A DNA stretch of 64,000 nt from Halosimplex pelagicum (GCF_013415905.1 NZ_CP058909.1:2790001-2854000), one strand, 5' to 3'. Positions 27,471-38,294 are shown, counted from the first letter of the stretch. Program-made: numbers and translations. Notes: generated by a model not told the origin, from the sequence alone.

Positions 27471-27833
27471 GTGGACGACCGCGTCGAACTCGGCGTCGAA
27501 CTGCTCGCCCACCTCGAACACGCCGAGCTGTCGCTGGCCGAGGCCGTCGACCGCATCGAGACCGTGACCAGCGACCCGGCGGTCACCCGCGAGATCCTCG
27601 AGACCGCCGAGCGACGCGGCGTCATCGACCGCGAGGGCGACACCGTCGTCCCGACGACCGGCGACTACGTCGGCTTCGAGGGCGGCGACGTCGTCAGCAA
27701 GGAGGGGGAGTTCACCTGCCAGCGCTGCGGCGCCGGCATCACCACGGGCTACTTCATCGAATTCGACGCCGGCGACCACGGCCCGTTCGGCTCCTCGTGT
27801 ATCAGGAAAGTCACCGGTCGCGACGAGGACTGA
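27471..27833 (+). CDS. DUF5830 family protein with Cys-rich C-terminus
   Basis: A 120-residue protein starting with GTG at 27471. N-terminal winged-helix-like helices (LGVELLAHLEHAELSLAEAVD...) are followed by a C-terminal zinc-ribbon-like part: FTCQRCGAGITTGYF and GPFGSSCIRKV. This matches the haloarchaeal DUF5830 family. A putative DNA- or RNA-binding regulator by fold; no target known. AT-rich CGCTTAATCC (27439-27448) lies about 27 bases before the start. Confidence 0.84.
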   Translation: MDDRVELGVELLAHLEHAELSLAEAVDRIETVTSDPAVTREILETAERRGVIDREGDTVVPTTGDYVGFEGGDVVSKEGEFTCQRCGAGITTGYFIEFDAGDHGPFGSSCIRKVTGRDED

Positions 27834-27872
27834 CCGCCGCCCCGGTCGCGCCGCTCCCGCCGCCTGTCGACC

Positions 27873-29384
27873 CTACTCGGAGTCGCGCTGCTGGACCAGC
27901 TGCTTGAGCGCGCGGTGTTGCCGTTTGAGCAGTTCGTTCTGGCGGTCGACCGCGTCGGTCAGCTCGTCCAGCCGCTCGGCCATCGCCTCGAACTCCTCGC
28001 GACTGACCGGCGCGGGCTCCACCTCGTCGGTGTCCCCGGCCGTCGCTGCCGAATCCGCCGACGAGCGCGGTGGCGACGCGTCGTCCGACCCCTCGACGGC
28101 GTCCGCGGTCGCGGTGCCGTCGGCCGAAGCCTCGCCGGCCCGACCCTGGGTCGAGCCACCCGCCTGGCCCGCGGCGTCGGTCCGCTGGGTGCTCGCCTGC
28201 TCGGAGTCCCCCCGCTGAGAGCGAGTCCGCTGGTCCGCTTGCCGGGGCTCCGCCTGCTGGGCGTCGGGAGGCGAGGTGTCGGTCCCCCCGGTCGCCCCGC
28301 TGTCGGCCTCGCTCCGCCGAGCGTCCGTCCCCGCGTTCGACTCGGCGGTGTCGCCCGGCTCCGGCGCCGACTCCGCGTTCGCCGGTTCGGCACTCGAATC
28401 GGCCCGGTTCGGGGAGTCGGTTCCTGCCGCTTCCCCGGCGTTCGCGTTCGACCCGCGAGTCGCCGGCTCGCCGGTCCCACCGGCGTCGGCGTCGGCGGTC
28501 TGGCCACCCGCCGTGTCGGGCGACTGACCGGCGGTCGGGTCGGATGACTGGCCGCCCGGCTGGCGGTCGGGCTCTCGCGGCGGTTGCTCGCCGGCCTGCG
28601 GGTCGCCCCCGGCGAGTCGCTCGTCGGCGTCGACGGACTCGGTCAGCTCGGCCTCGTCGCTGACGAGCGGGTCGAAGTCGTCGCCGAACGAGAAGTCGTC
28701 GCCGCCGGCTTCGGTCGCGGCGTCGACGCCGCCCGCGTCCGCGTCGTCGGCGCCGACGACGCGGTTGAGTTCGTCGATGTTGGCGACGTCGTAGTAGTTA
28801 AACAGCGCCTTCTCGAGCGTCTGCCGAACGACCGGTGCCTTGTCGTTGGGCACCTTGATCCGCTGGGGACGACCGCCGACCGAGAGAGCGATGCTGGTGG
28901 CGACGCTGGCGCGTTCGAACTCCAGACCGGTCACGTCGTCGTAGGCGTAGACCTCGTAGTCCTCGGACCAGACCTGGTTGCCGATGTGTTTGATCAGCCG
29001 GCCCTCGGCGATGATGAGCGTGAGTTCGCTGAACCGGTAGACGCCGGCGAGCGACTCGCGGGCCTCGATGACGCCGTCGAGCTTGAAGACGCCCTCGAGG
29101 AACAGTTCGAGCACCTTCTCGCCGCGGTTGGCCGGGACCGTGAACGACCGGGTGCCGTCGATGTACTGCATCGTGAACTTCGTCTTGCGGCGGCCCTCCG
29201 AGACCGCGAGCTGCTCGATGTCGTGGGAGTACTCCTCGACCGCTTCGTCGCTGAGCAGGCCTTCGCCGCGATAGACGAGCGTTCGCGTCGGTGTGAGACA
29301 GACCGCGTCCTCGTCGCCGAGCGAGACGCCGGCCTGGATCTCCTCCCCGTCGAGTACACCCTCGACGAGGTCCGGGATGTCCAT
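27873..29384 (-). CDS. PH-like domain protein with long acidic linker (DUF7115-like)
   Basis: A 503-residue protein. The N-terminal half (about 20-205) looks like two bacterial-type PH domains in tandem (VCLTPTRTLVYRGEGL and later LTLIIAEGRLIKHIGNQVW). A long Asp/Glu/Ser/Gln/Gly low-complexity linker (about 215-445) leads to a C-terminal coiled coil (FEAMAERLDELTDAVDRQN...). By recall it is DUF7115. Function unknown; PH-plus-coiled-coil layout suggests a membrane- or protein-binding scaffold. Promoter: TATA-like GTATAAAT 24-31 bases upstream. Confidence 0.78.
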   Translation of the reverse strand: MDIPDLVEGVLDGEEIQAGVSLGDEDAVCLTPTRTLVYRGEGLLSDEAVEEYSHDIEQLAVSEGRRKTKFTMQYIDGTRSFTVPANRGEKVLELFLEGVFKLDGVIEARESLAGVYRFSELTLIIAEGRLIKHIGNQVWSEDYEVYAYDDVTGLEFERASVATSIALSVGGRPQRIKVPNDKAPVVRQTLEKALFNYYDVANIDELNRVVGADDADAGGVDAATEAGGDDFSFGDDFDPLVSDEAELTESVDADERLAGGDPQAGEQPPREPDRQPGGQSSDPTAGQSPDTAGGQTADADAGGTGEPATRGSNANAGEAAGTDSPNRADSSAEPANAESAPEPGDTAESNAGTDARRSEADSGATGGTDTSPPDAQQAEPRQADQRTRSQRGDSEQASTQRTDAAGQAGGSTQGRAGEASADGTATADAVEGSDDASPPRSSADSAATAGDTDEVEPAPVSREEFEAMAERLDELTDAVDRQNELLKRQHRALKQLVQQRDSE

Positions 29385-29407
29385 GCCTGAGGTGTACCCG
29401 TCCTGGT

Positions 29408-29415
29408 GTATAAAT
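29408..29415 (-). promoter_or_regulatory. TATA box for the DUF7115-like gene
   Basis: On the minus strand the sequence reads ATTTATAC, centred 27 bases before the start codon at 29384. Spacing suggests a leaderless mRNA. Confidence 0.6.
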
Positions 29416-29530
29416 CCGGGGGTGGGAACCCGACCGGTCGCGGCGCGGGCGGACGACCTATCCGCGAACGGGTCACCGAAACGACGCGACGGCGGGGGCA
29501 TGACGGCGAATCGCCCGGCGGATATGAGAA

Positions 29531-29538
29531 GGTTAAAG
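29531..29538 (+). promoter_or_regulatory. TATA-like box for the tRNA gene
   Basis: GGTTAAAG is about 30 bases upstream of the tRNA 5' end at 29565, the usual distance for archaeal tRNA promoters. Confidence 0.55.
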
Positions 29539-29564
29539 ACCGATACCGCGGTACGATGGAATGC

Positions 29565-29700
29565 GCCCGGGTGGCTTAGCTGGACATAGCGCCGCACTCA
29601 TAGGGTTTCCTTGCGCGGCAGGCCGGCATGCCCCCACGAGGCCCGTCAGCCTCGGACCTGGGACATGCGGAGATCGAGGGTTCGGAGCCCTCCCCGGGCA
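29565..29700 (+). tRNA. tRNA-Met (CAU), elongator type, with intron
   Basis: Acceptor arms GCCCGGG (29565-29571) and CCCGGGC (29693-29699) pair perfectly, discriminator A at 29700, no encoded CCA. Anticodon stem CCGCA/TGCGG, anticodon CAT at 29599-29601. T arm GAGGG-TTCGGAG-CCCTC (29676-29692). About 62 bases (29603-29664) lie between anticodon-loop position 37 and the 3' half: an archaeal tRNA intron at the canonical 37/38 site. The D arm is a slightly imperfect match. Haloarchaeal elongator tRNA-Met genes are known to carry introns. Exact splice points could be off by 1-2 bases. Confidence 0.92.
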
Positions 29701-29790
29701 TACCTTCCGTCGCTCACACCGCGGAGTCGCGACTGTTCGTCGAGCGTGACGCGCACGGAGAAATCCGTCGGATCGCGGTGGCGAACGCCG

Positions 29791-30381
29791 TCAGGCGTCG
29801 CCGGGGAACTCCTGGAAGAGCGTCTCGAAGTCCTCGGTCTCGCTGAGGTCCGAGACCGTCCGGTCGGCCGCTTCCCGGAGGTCTTCGACCTCGGATTCGA
29901 GCCGCTCGTACTCCTCGCTGTCTTGGAGCTCCACGAAGTCCTTCTCGGCCTCGAGGGTCGCTTTCTTCGAGGCGAGCGAGAAGAACTCCTGCATGCGCTC
30001 GTCGTAACTCTCGCGGTCGAGCATCCGCTCGGCCGCGCCGTGGAGGTCGTCGAGCATCACCGGCTTGGTCAGGTAGTCGTCGAACGCCATCTCGACGATG
30101 TCGAAGTCGGGGTCGACGGCTGTCACCATCACGACTCGGCACTCGAGGCGCCGCGCGCGCAGCTCCTCGAGGACCTCGTCGCCGTTCATCTCCGGCATCT
30201 GCCGGTCGAGGAAGACGATGTCGACCTCGTCGTCGGCCTGCTCGAGCGCCTCGTGGGGCCCGTACGCTGTCCTGACCTCGTACTCCTCTGCCAGCCAGGT
30301 CGAGTACAGGTCGGCGATGTCGCGCTCGTCGTCCACGACGAGCACGGTTTCGTCTCCGGAGTTGCTGTTCGGCGTTGTCAT
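29791..30381 (-). CDS. HalX-type response regulator
   Basis: A 196-residue regulator. Receiver domain (1-115) with acidic pair Asp17-Asp18, phosphoacceptor Asp59 in VFLDRQMP, Thr87 and Lys106 (YLTKPV). The C-terminal part (about 120-190) is the HalX domain, a charged helical region with YDERMQEFFSLASKKATLEAEK. HalX proteins are haloarchaeal regulators without a typical DNA-binding domain. No cognate histidine kinase is nearby. ATG complementary to 30379-30381 is chosen over one 23 codons upstream; a TATA-like patch (about 30407-30416) supports it. Confidence 0.88.
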   Translation of the reverse strand: MTTPNSNSGDETVLVVDDERDIADLYSTWLAEEYEVRTAYGPHEALEQADDEVDIVFLDRQMPEMNGDEVLEELRARRLECRVVMVTAVDPDFDIVEMAFDDYLTKPVMLDDLHGAAERMLDRESYDERMQEFFSLASKKATLEAEKDFVELQDSEEYERLESEVEDLREAADRTVSDLSETEDFETLFQEFPGDA

Positions 30382-30554
30382 CGTGAGTCCCGTGATTTGG
30401 ACGAACGGATTATCGACTATCGGACGAACCAGTTCATAAAACCACCCCATGAATTATCGCGCGTGAAAATTGGGACGGGTCAGCCCCCCCCGACTCGCCC
30501 CTCCGACTCGTCCCACCGACGGCGTTATGTCGGCGAACGCCTTGGTGTCCGTCG

Positions 30555-30986
30555 ATGGACGAAGCGTCGGACGACCCGCGGCGGATCCGGACGCTGGCGG
30601 TGACCGTCGAAGACGTGATCGCCGCGCTAGAGGCTCGGAGTCAACGCGACCGACCGGTCGTGTTGCGGGCGACGCCGCCGTTCAGCGGTCGGATGCGCGC
30701 TCGCCTGCACGTCGCGACGGGCGAGTACGACGAGTCGCCGGCGCCGCTGCACGTCGACCCCGAATCGCTGCTCGACGACGCGGCGCCGACCTACCCGCGC
30801 CCGGCCGACACCGAGGACGAACTTCGGGCGGAGCCCGACACCGAGTACACCGTCGAGCGTCACCACGACCGCCACGAGGACGCAGTCGCGACCTGGCGGG
30901 AGACCGTCACCGACCACGTCCGCGACACCGCCACCGTCGAGACACCGTACGGCCCCCACGAGGTCGGAGTGTCGCTCCTCGGCTGA
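30555..30986 (+). CDS. Acidic haloarchaeal conserved hypothetical protein
   Basis: A 143-residue acidic protein with no membrane segment. The N-terminal part TLAVTVEDVIAALEA and LRATPPFSGRMRARLHV followed by a Pro/Asp-rich middle and a C-terminal ATWRETVTDHVRDT helix suggest a conserved haloarchaeal family (DUF8009 by recall). No catalytic motif recognised. Start ATG 30555. Confidence 0.72.
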   Translation: MDEASDDPRRIRTLAVTVEDVIAALEARSQRDRPVVLRATPPFSGRMRARLHVATGEYDESPAPLHVDPESLLDDAAPTYPRPADTEDELRAEPDTEYTVERHHDRHEDAVATWRETVTDHVRDTATVETPYGPHEVGVSLLG

Positions 30987-31231
30987 GCCGACCGCCCGAA
31001 CGCGTACGTTCGCCAACCGATCACACAGTATTCGTCGTTCGAATGACGAGAACGGAGTTGCTCGCTCGATAAAACGTCTCGCCGTTTCTCCGCCGGCGAT
31101 GAAACGAAATCGGGGGTTAGTAAAACGTCTATACGCGCGCGTCGTTCGTGTGAAACGTTGTGAAATAACCGGAAGACTCGGACGGTTATAAGGTAATACC
31201 GCGCTATCGTGGAAGTACGAGGTTCCCCCGC
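30987..31231. other. AT-richer intergenic with decamer repeats and TATA box
   Basis: This 245-base region is more AT-rich than its neighbours. TAAAACGTCT occurs twice (31070-31079 and 31121-31130), with a related TGAAACGTTG (31151-31160). A TATA-like GGTTATAAGG lies at 31184-31193, about 40 bases before the next ATG. Repeated decamers could be operators; no small RNA structure was evident by eye. Confidence 0.45.
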
Positions 31232-31483
31232 ATGTCAAGTCGCTCGTCCGACCTCACGTCGTCGCTCGACCAGGCCGACGTCGGCGTCTCAGACGTCGGC
31301 AGAAGCATCGTCGCGCCGATCACCGGCGCCGCCTTCTGGGCGGCCGTCGCGCTCCCATTCCTCCATCTGCCGCTGTTGCTGGCGACGGGCCTGTCCGCCG
31401 AGCCGTACACCGACGCGTTCGTCGCCCTGCTGGCGCTGAACGTCGTCGCACTGCTCGTCGGCCACCCCCACTACCGCGACTGA
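31232..31483 (+). CDS. 83-residue two-helix membrane protein, hypothetical
   Basis: Acidic, Ser-rich N-terminus (about 25 residues) followed by two hydrophobic helices (AAFWAAVALPFLHLPLLLATG and AFVALLALNVVALLVG, trimmed) and a short HPHYRD tail. No family named. Preceded by a good TATA-like box at 31184-31193. Its stop is near the 3' end of the convergent EamA gene. Confidence 0.65.
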   Translation: MSSRSSDLTSSLDQADVGVSDVGRSIVAPITGAAFWAAVALPFLHLPLLLATGLSAEPYTDAFVALLALNVVALLVGHPHYRD

Positions 31484-31569
31484 CCCGTCGAGCGACCGCC
31501 CGGACACCTCCAGCCGAACGGTCGCGCCCTCGGAACCGCCCTCCAGCGGAGTGATCTTCCCCATGGCCG

Positions 31570-32499
31570 CTACTCCTCCGAGCCGGCGATCGCCGCTCGC
31601 AACCGCGGGATCTCCCGCCCGAGCGCCCGGCGTTTGATCAGGACGAAGCCGACGAAGATACAGCAAAAGCCCGCCGCGGTCCAGCCGTCGACGACCTCCT
31701 CCAGGAACAGGAAGCCGGTGACGGCGGCGAACAGCGGCGCCACGTAGGAGACGAGGTTGATCTCGACGGGACCGAGCCGCTCCAGCAGGTCGAAGTAGAT
31801 GAGGAAGCCGGCGGCGCTGGCGCCGACCGAGAGGTAGGCCAGCGACCACAGCGCGGTCGGCGACCACGTGATCGCACCGAACGACTCGCCCAGTCCGAGG
31901 CTGAGGAGGTGCATCAGCCCGGCGCCGCCGAGCATCGACCACGCCTCCATGGTCTCGATCTCGACGCCCGCGTCGATGTACGTGGTCACCACGCTACCCA
32001 GCGCGAAGGATAGCGCCGCGGCGAACACGAGCAGTTGCGGCAGCGTCTCGCGCGTCAGCAGCGTCGCCGGGTCGGGCTGGGCGACGGCGACGACCCCGAC
32101 GAGCCCGAGGACGATGCCCGCGACGCCGACGGCCGACAGCCGCTCCTCGGGGAGCAGGCCGCGGGCGAACACCGTCGTCAGCACCGGCGAGAAGCTGACG
32201 ATGACCGCCGCGGCGGCGCTGGTCGTCCCCTGCTCGCCGACGAACAGGAACGCGTGGTAGGCGGCGATCAGCAGGACGGCGCCGGTCGCGACGGTCGCCC
32301 ACTCGTCGCGGCCCCGCGGATACCAGCGGTCGGCCCGCAGGGCCGCGTACCCCAGCATCACGACGCCGGCCACGTCGTAGCGTAGCGCCGCGAACAGGAC
32401 CGGCGGGAACGCCGCCAACCCGGCCTTGATCGCCACGAACGCCGAGCCCCACAGCGCCGACAGCGCCAGAAACAGTCCGAGGTTGCGGTACGTGGACAC
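31570..32499 (-). CDS. DMT-superfamily (EamA) transporter
   Basis: A 309-residue ten-helix membrane protein with two EamA halves, starting NLGLFLALSALWGSAFVAIKAGL, the classic YdcZ/RhaT-like first helix, and ending AGFCCIFVGFVLIKRRAL. Loops contain the VVTTYIDAG segment. Third EamA protein in the window; more similar to bacterial RhtA/EamA exporters than the others. Substrate unknown. ATG complementary to 32497-32499. Confidence 0.88.
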   Translation of the reverse strand: MSTYRNLGLFLALSALWGSAFVAIKAGLAAFPPVLFAALRYDVAGVVMLGYAALRADRWYPRGRDEWATVATGAVLLIAAYHAFLFVGEQGTTSAAAAVIVSFSPVLTTVFARGLLPEERLSAVGVAGIVLGLVGVVAVAQPDPATLLTRETLPQLLVFAAALSFALGSVVTTYIDAGVEIETMEAWSMLGGAGLMHLLSLGLGESFGAITWSPTALWSLAYLSVGASAAGFLIYFDLLERLGPVEINLVSYVAPLFAAVTGFLFLEEVVDGWTAAGFCCIFVGFVLIKRRALGREIPRLRAAIAGSEE

Positions 32500-32650
32500 G
32501 CTCCGTGGTTCGGGCGAGCGGGCCTGAACCTTTCGGGTCCGGGTTTCCGGGTCGAGCTCCGGGGCCGAACGGGCCCCACGTCGCGGTTCGTCCGGCCGAG
32601 CAGTCGAAACCGAGCGACCGGAACGGGACGACCCCCCGACTCCCCCGTAC

Positions 32651-32660
32651 GTTTAAATTA
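32651..32660 (+). promoter_or_regulatory. TATA box for RNase HI gene
   Basis: GTTTAAATTA is centred about 26 bases before ATG 32681, so the transcript should start at or next to the start codon. AAGGAG (32671-32676) also resembles a ribosome-binding site. Confidence 0.65.
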
Positions 32661-32680
32661 CCGTGCCACCAAGGAGTCGT

Positions 32681-33346
32681 ATGGCCGCATACGGCCGGCC
32701 GACTCTTCGGGACCTGTTCGACGAGGCACCGACGCCGCACATCGCCCACCCGCCTCGTACGCACCACCGGGACTTCTATCTCGCTACCGACGGCTCCTAT
32801 CGAGCCGCCGGTGGCACCGCGCCCGGCGACGACGCCCGCGAGTTCACCGGCGGGCTCGGCGTCGTCATCGAGACCCGCGACGGCGAGCGCGTCGCGCGGC
32901 TGTCGGTGCCCAACCGCGCCCCCGACAACAACGTCGCCGAGTACCGGGCGCTCCACCTCGGCCTCGACGTGCTCGCCGCCCGCTCGCCGGCGGACGCGAG
33001 TATCGGCGTCCTCATCGATCACGACGTCCTCGCCGAGAACGTCAACGCCGCCGTCCTGACCGACCGCGACCCGGAGCTGGAGCCGACTCACTCGGTGACC
33101 CACCCGCCCGCGATCGGCCTCCACTGGCGGGGCATCAGCTCCCGGCTGCGCGACTTCGCGGAGATCCGCGCCGCCCGCATCGACAGCGGGTACAACCCGG
33201 CCCACCCGCTCGCCAACGCCCCCGACGAGTACGCACACGTCAACAGCGAACCCGACCGCTGTCTGCTCCCCGACGAACCCGCCACCGCCGGCGACGACCG
33301 CTACCCGCCGCCCTCTCGAGCCGACCGCGGCAGCGCGAGCGACTAG
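32681..33346 (+). CDS. rnhA: Ribonuclease HI
   Basis: A 221-residue RNase HI that removes RNA from RNA-DNA hybrids. Catalytic residues are visible: Asp37 (ATDGSY), Glu87 (NNVAEYRAL) and Asp113/Asp115 (LIDHD). An N-terminal extension of about 30 residues and a long C-terminal acidic tail are typical of the haloarchaeal type. ATG 32681 preferred over an upstream GTG (32663) because of the TATA spacing. Its end overlaps the next convergent gene by 4 bases. Confidence 0.88.
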   Translation: MAAYGRPTLRDLFDEAPTPHIAHPPRTHHRDFYLATDGSYRAAGGTAPGDDAREFTGGLGVVIETRDGERVARLSVPNRAPDNNVAEYRALHLGLDVLAARSPADASIGVLIDHDVLAENVNAAVLTDRDPELEPTHSVTHPPAIGLHWRGISSRLRDFAEIRAARIDSGYNPAHPLANAPDEYAHVNSEPDRCLLPDEPATAGDDRYPPPSRADRGSASD

Positions 33347-33702
33347 TCGCGGTCGTCCCCGTCATCGTACAACCGTTCGATGGACCGCTCCCAGCTGTGC
33401 CGAGCCAGCCCGCCGTAGCCCGCGAACCGCCCGAGATACTGGTCGCGCGGCACCGGTCCCCACCACTCCCCGTCGGCCGTCCGGAGATAACGGACCCACT
33501 TCACCGTCAGGGCCGCCCAGAGGACCGCGAATACCACCGGCCAGACCGTGCCGTTCGCTCGCGGGACGGTGATGCCGAGCGCGAGGAGCCCCTTCCAGAG
33601 CGCGAACGCCCCGACGAACAGCACCGCGAACACGAAGGAACTCGACAGCAGATACTGGAACGCCCGCGTCGGCGCCCCGGAGATGTCGACGGTCTTGTCC
33701 AT
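33343..33702 (-). CDS. Two- or three-helix membrane protein, hypothetical
   Basis: A 119-residue protein with hydrophobic segments SSFVFAVLFVGAFALWKGLLAL and TVWPVVFAVLWAALTVKWV (trimmed), then a polar C-terminus with GPVPRDQYLGRFAGYGGLARHSW. No family recognised. AT-rich ATATTTTATTCG on its upstream side (about 33733-33744) is a likely promoter. Convergent with RNase HI, overlapping by 4 bases. Confidence 0.7.
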   Translation of the reverse strand: MDKTVDISGAPTRAFQYLLSSSFVFAVLFVGAFALWKGLLALGITVPRANGTVWPVVFAVLWAALTVKWVRYLRTADGEWWGPVPRDQYLGRFAGYGGLARHSWERSIERLYDDGDDRD

Positions 33703-33783
33703 CGCTACGTGTTCGGAGCGACGAGTACGCGAATAAAATATCTTGTGCGGCGCAGTGAACCGCCGCCCTCACTCAGTTCGAGC

Positions 33784-33811
33784 GGTGAACCGGCGCCTGC
33801 GGCGCCGGACG
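33784..33811. repeat. Palindromic repeat copy A (terminator-like)
   Basis: The 28-base sequence contains 8-base arms CCGGCGCC and GGCGCCGG around a TGC loop. It sits one base beyond the malic-enzyme stop codon. A copy with a single difference lies at 45102-45129, and a more degenerate resemblance at about 41881-41900, all at 3' ends of genes. A transcript-end hairpin is a plausible role. Confidence 0.7.
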
Positions 33812-33812
33812 C

Positions 33813-36080
<2,268 letters not shown>

Positions 36081-36374
36081 ATCCGATCCGCGGACGGGAC
36101 CGGCAAAAACTTTCGCGTTGGGCCAAATGACGACTGGAAGAACGTCGTTCGTCGAAGTCGTGACGCGGTGATTTCCACGGCCGAGCGACCGTGAAAGCCG
36201 CCTACCCGCTCGGGAACGCGTTCCGCGGCCGGGAACGGTGTCGGGACGCCGTTCACCGGTGGGGATCGGTGGCACGGGCTCGGGTCCCGGAGCGGGGACG
36301 CGACGGTCCGGCTGGGGTGGGTCGGCGGCGTGGAAATGAGGGGAGTAAAGTCCGTGGGCGTCCAAGCGCCGCGC

Positions 36375-37220
36375 ATGACCCGCCGCTTCCGGACCCTCGC
36401 GGGCGTCACGACGGCGCTGACGTTCGTCCTCATCCTGCTCGGTCTGCACACCGGCTCGACCGGTGGCGGGCTCTCCTGCGGGACTCGATGGCCGCTGTGC
36501 GACGGCTGGCTGGGCCTGTTCCCGGCCAACTGGGCGAGCTTCTTCGAGTGGTTCCACCGCTTCGTCGCGATGGTCGTCGGCTTCCTGCTGCTGGGGTGGC
36601 TCTACGGCGTCTGGCGCTGGCAGGACGACCGCCGCGTCCGCTACAGCGTCACCGCCGCCATCGCGATCCTGCCCGTCCAGATCCTCCTCGGCGGCGTCAC
36701 CACGACCGCCGGCGGCATGTTCCCCCGCGGATTCAACCCCGCGATCATGACGGCCCACTTCACCACCGCGACGGTCATCTTCGCCTTGCTCGTCTACGCG
36801 ACGGCCCGGATGTTCGGCGCGCCCGGCGTCCAGTGGGTTCGCACGGTCGCCGGTCTGGCCGGCGGCCTCGTCGCCTTCCACGCCGTCTTCGACTTCGTCC
36901 CCGTGTTCGGCCACCCGCCGACCAACCAGATCGCCTACTACGCCGCTTCCTTCGCCCTGTTGGCCGCGTTCGTCGCGCTGCTCGTCTGGAGCGAGGACGC
37001 CGTCGACCCCGCGAACCTCCTCCGGTTCCGCGCGGTCGCCGCCGCCGGCACCGCCGTCCTCTACGTCGACATGGTACTGAGTCGCCACCTCTGGGGCGTC
37101 CCCGACGTCGTCGGCACCGCGACGACGTTCGTCCTCGCCGCCCTCGTCGTCGGCCTCTCGTTCGTCACCGACCGGACCGTCGCCGACGCCGGCGGCCTCG
37201 GCACTCAGCGCGCGGACTGA
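36375..37220 (+). CDS. ctaA: Heme A synthase (COX15/CtaA)
   Basis: A 281-residue integral membrane enzyme converting heme O to heme A for aa3-type oxidases. About eight helices; conserved histidines are seen in [32 protein letters not shown] and LSRHLW, and the extracytoplasmic [14 protein letters not shown] loop carries the cysteine pair. ATG 36375 has a TATA-like GGGAGTAAAG (36341-36350) at leaderless spacing. The oxidase subunit I gene is at 59601. No ctaB nearby. Confidence 0.9.
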   Translation: MTRRFRTLAGVTTALTFVLILLGLHTGSTGGGLSCGTRWPLCDGWLGLFPANWASFFEWFHRFVAMVVGFLLLGWLYGVWRWQDDRRVRYSVTAAIAILPVQILLGGVTTTAGGMFPRGFNPAIMTAHFTTATVIFALLVYATARMFGAPGVQWVRTVAGLAGGLVAFHAVFDFVPVFGHPPTNQIAYYAASFALLAAFVALLVWSEDAVDPANLLRFRAVAAAGTAVLYVDMVLSRHLWGVPDVVGTATTFVLAALVVGLSFVTDRTVADAGGLGTQRAD

Positions 37221-37288
37221 CCACCTTCCCACCGGTTCCGCCCGATCGGCCCACAGACACTTACCCCCGCCCGACGAACGCTCGCCCG

Positions 37289-37597
37289 ATGGTCCCCGAG
37301 ATCGTCGACTACGCGCTGGTCGTCGCGTACCTCCTCCTGGTCGGAGTGCTCGCGGTCCGGTACCGGCGCGGCGAGATAGCGGGCCGGAAACTACCGATCT
37401 ACCTCGGGATGTGTCTCACCTGGCTGGCCTACGGTCTGCTTCAGGTGGCGGGGGACGGACCGGTCCCGACCGGGACGACGCTGAACGACGGGCTCGACGC
37501 GCTCGCGGTCGTCCTGCTCGTCGCCGGGATCTACCTGCTCTATCGGGGCTGGCGGCACGGTGGCGACGGGACAGAGTCGTCCGCGGCGAGCGGGTGA
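37289..37597 (+). CDS. Small membrane protein, hypothetical
   Basis: A 102-residue protein with three hydrophobic segments ([55 protein letters not shown]) and a short charged tail. Starts with ATG 37289, 68 bases after ctaA and on the same strand. No family recognised. Confidence 0.66.
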   Translation: MVPEIVDYALVVAYLLLVGVLAVRYRRGEIAGRKLPIYLGMCLTWLAYGLLQVAGDGPVPTGTTLNDGLDALAVVLLVAGIYLLYRGWRHGGDGTESSAASG

Positions 37598-37790
37598 GCG
37601 ATTCGGTGCAACGCGGTTGTCGTATATGAGAAACCCGAGCGGTGATGGTACACGAAATCAGAGAGCCGGGACCGGGAGCCGTCCACCTCGGTGAACTCGA
37701 CGGGATCGTCGTCGCCGGCGGTTCCGACGCCCAGCGCGCGGACTGACCGCGTCGAATCGGACCACCGTCCCGCGTGGGGAATCGCCGCCG

Positions 37791-38294
37791 TTACGGGGTG
37801 TTCGGCCCGTCCTCGACGTTGCCGGAGTCGACGACCCTCCGACCGGTCCACCGTTGTACCGCGACGCGCACCACGCCGGTCACCAGGCCCGCGACGGCGC
37901 CCAGCGGAACGGTGAGCCAGCCGACGAACAGGAGGCTGTAGACCGACATGAACGGCGTCAGGAACACCGATCCCCCCGCCTGCACCTCCAGGTCCAGTAT
38001 CGGCCCGAGGAACCACGCGACGGGATGCGCGAGGACACCGGTGAGTACCCCGGCCGCCGCGCCACCGAGTATCGGCCGTCCGCCGGCGTACCGTTCGACG
38101 CCGAGCCAGCTCGCCGCGCCGACGATTCCGGCCGCCAGGAGACTCGCGAGTGCGAGCGACCCGTCGCCGCCCGAGACGGACGGCCAGCCGAACCACGGCA
38201 CGACGAACACCGCCGCAGACGCCGCGAACACGACCCCCGCGAACGCCGCCCACCCCACCGCCTCGCTCCCGGATCGCTTCGTCTCTCCGCTCAT
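37791..38294 (-). CDS. Four-helix membrane protein, hypothetical
   Basis: A 167-residue protein with about four or five hydrophobic segments and glycine-rich loops (ASLLAAGIVGAASWLGV, LGGAAAGVLTGVLAHPVAWF, SVYSLLFVGWLTVPLGAVAG). No family recognised. Starts at the ATG complementary to 38292-38294; a TATA-like AATATCCTAT is about 30 bases further upstream (38321-38330). Confidence 0.7.
   Translation of the reverse strand: MSGETKRSGSEAVGWAAFAGVVFAASAAVFVVPWFGWPSVSGGDGSLALASLLAAGIVGAASWLGVERYAGGRPILGGAAAGVLTGVLAHPVAWFLGPILDLEVQAGGSVFLTPFMSVYSLLFVGWLTVPLGAVAGLVTGVVRVAVQRWTGRRVVDSGNVEDGPNTP

Noticed and set aside
37645..37746. A 33-codon gene between two membrane genes
   Set aside because: No recognisable fold; similarity to the ctaA end suggests a duplication scar, listed only as a finding.
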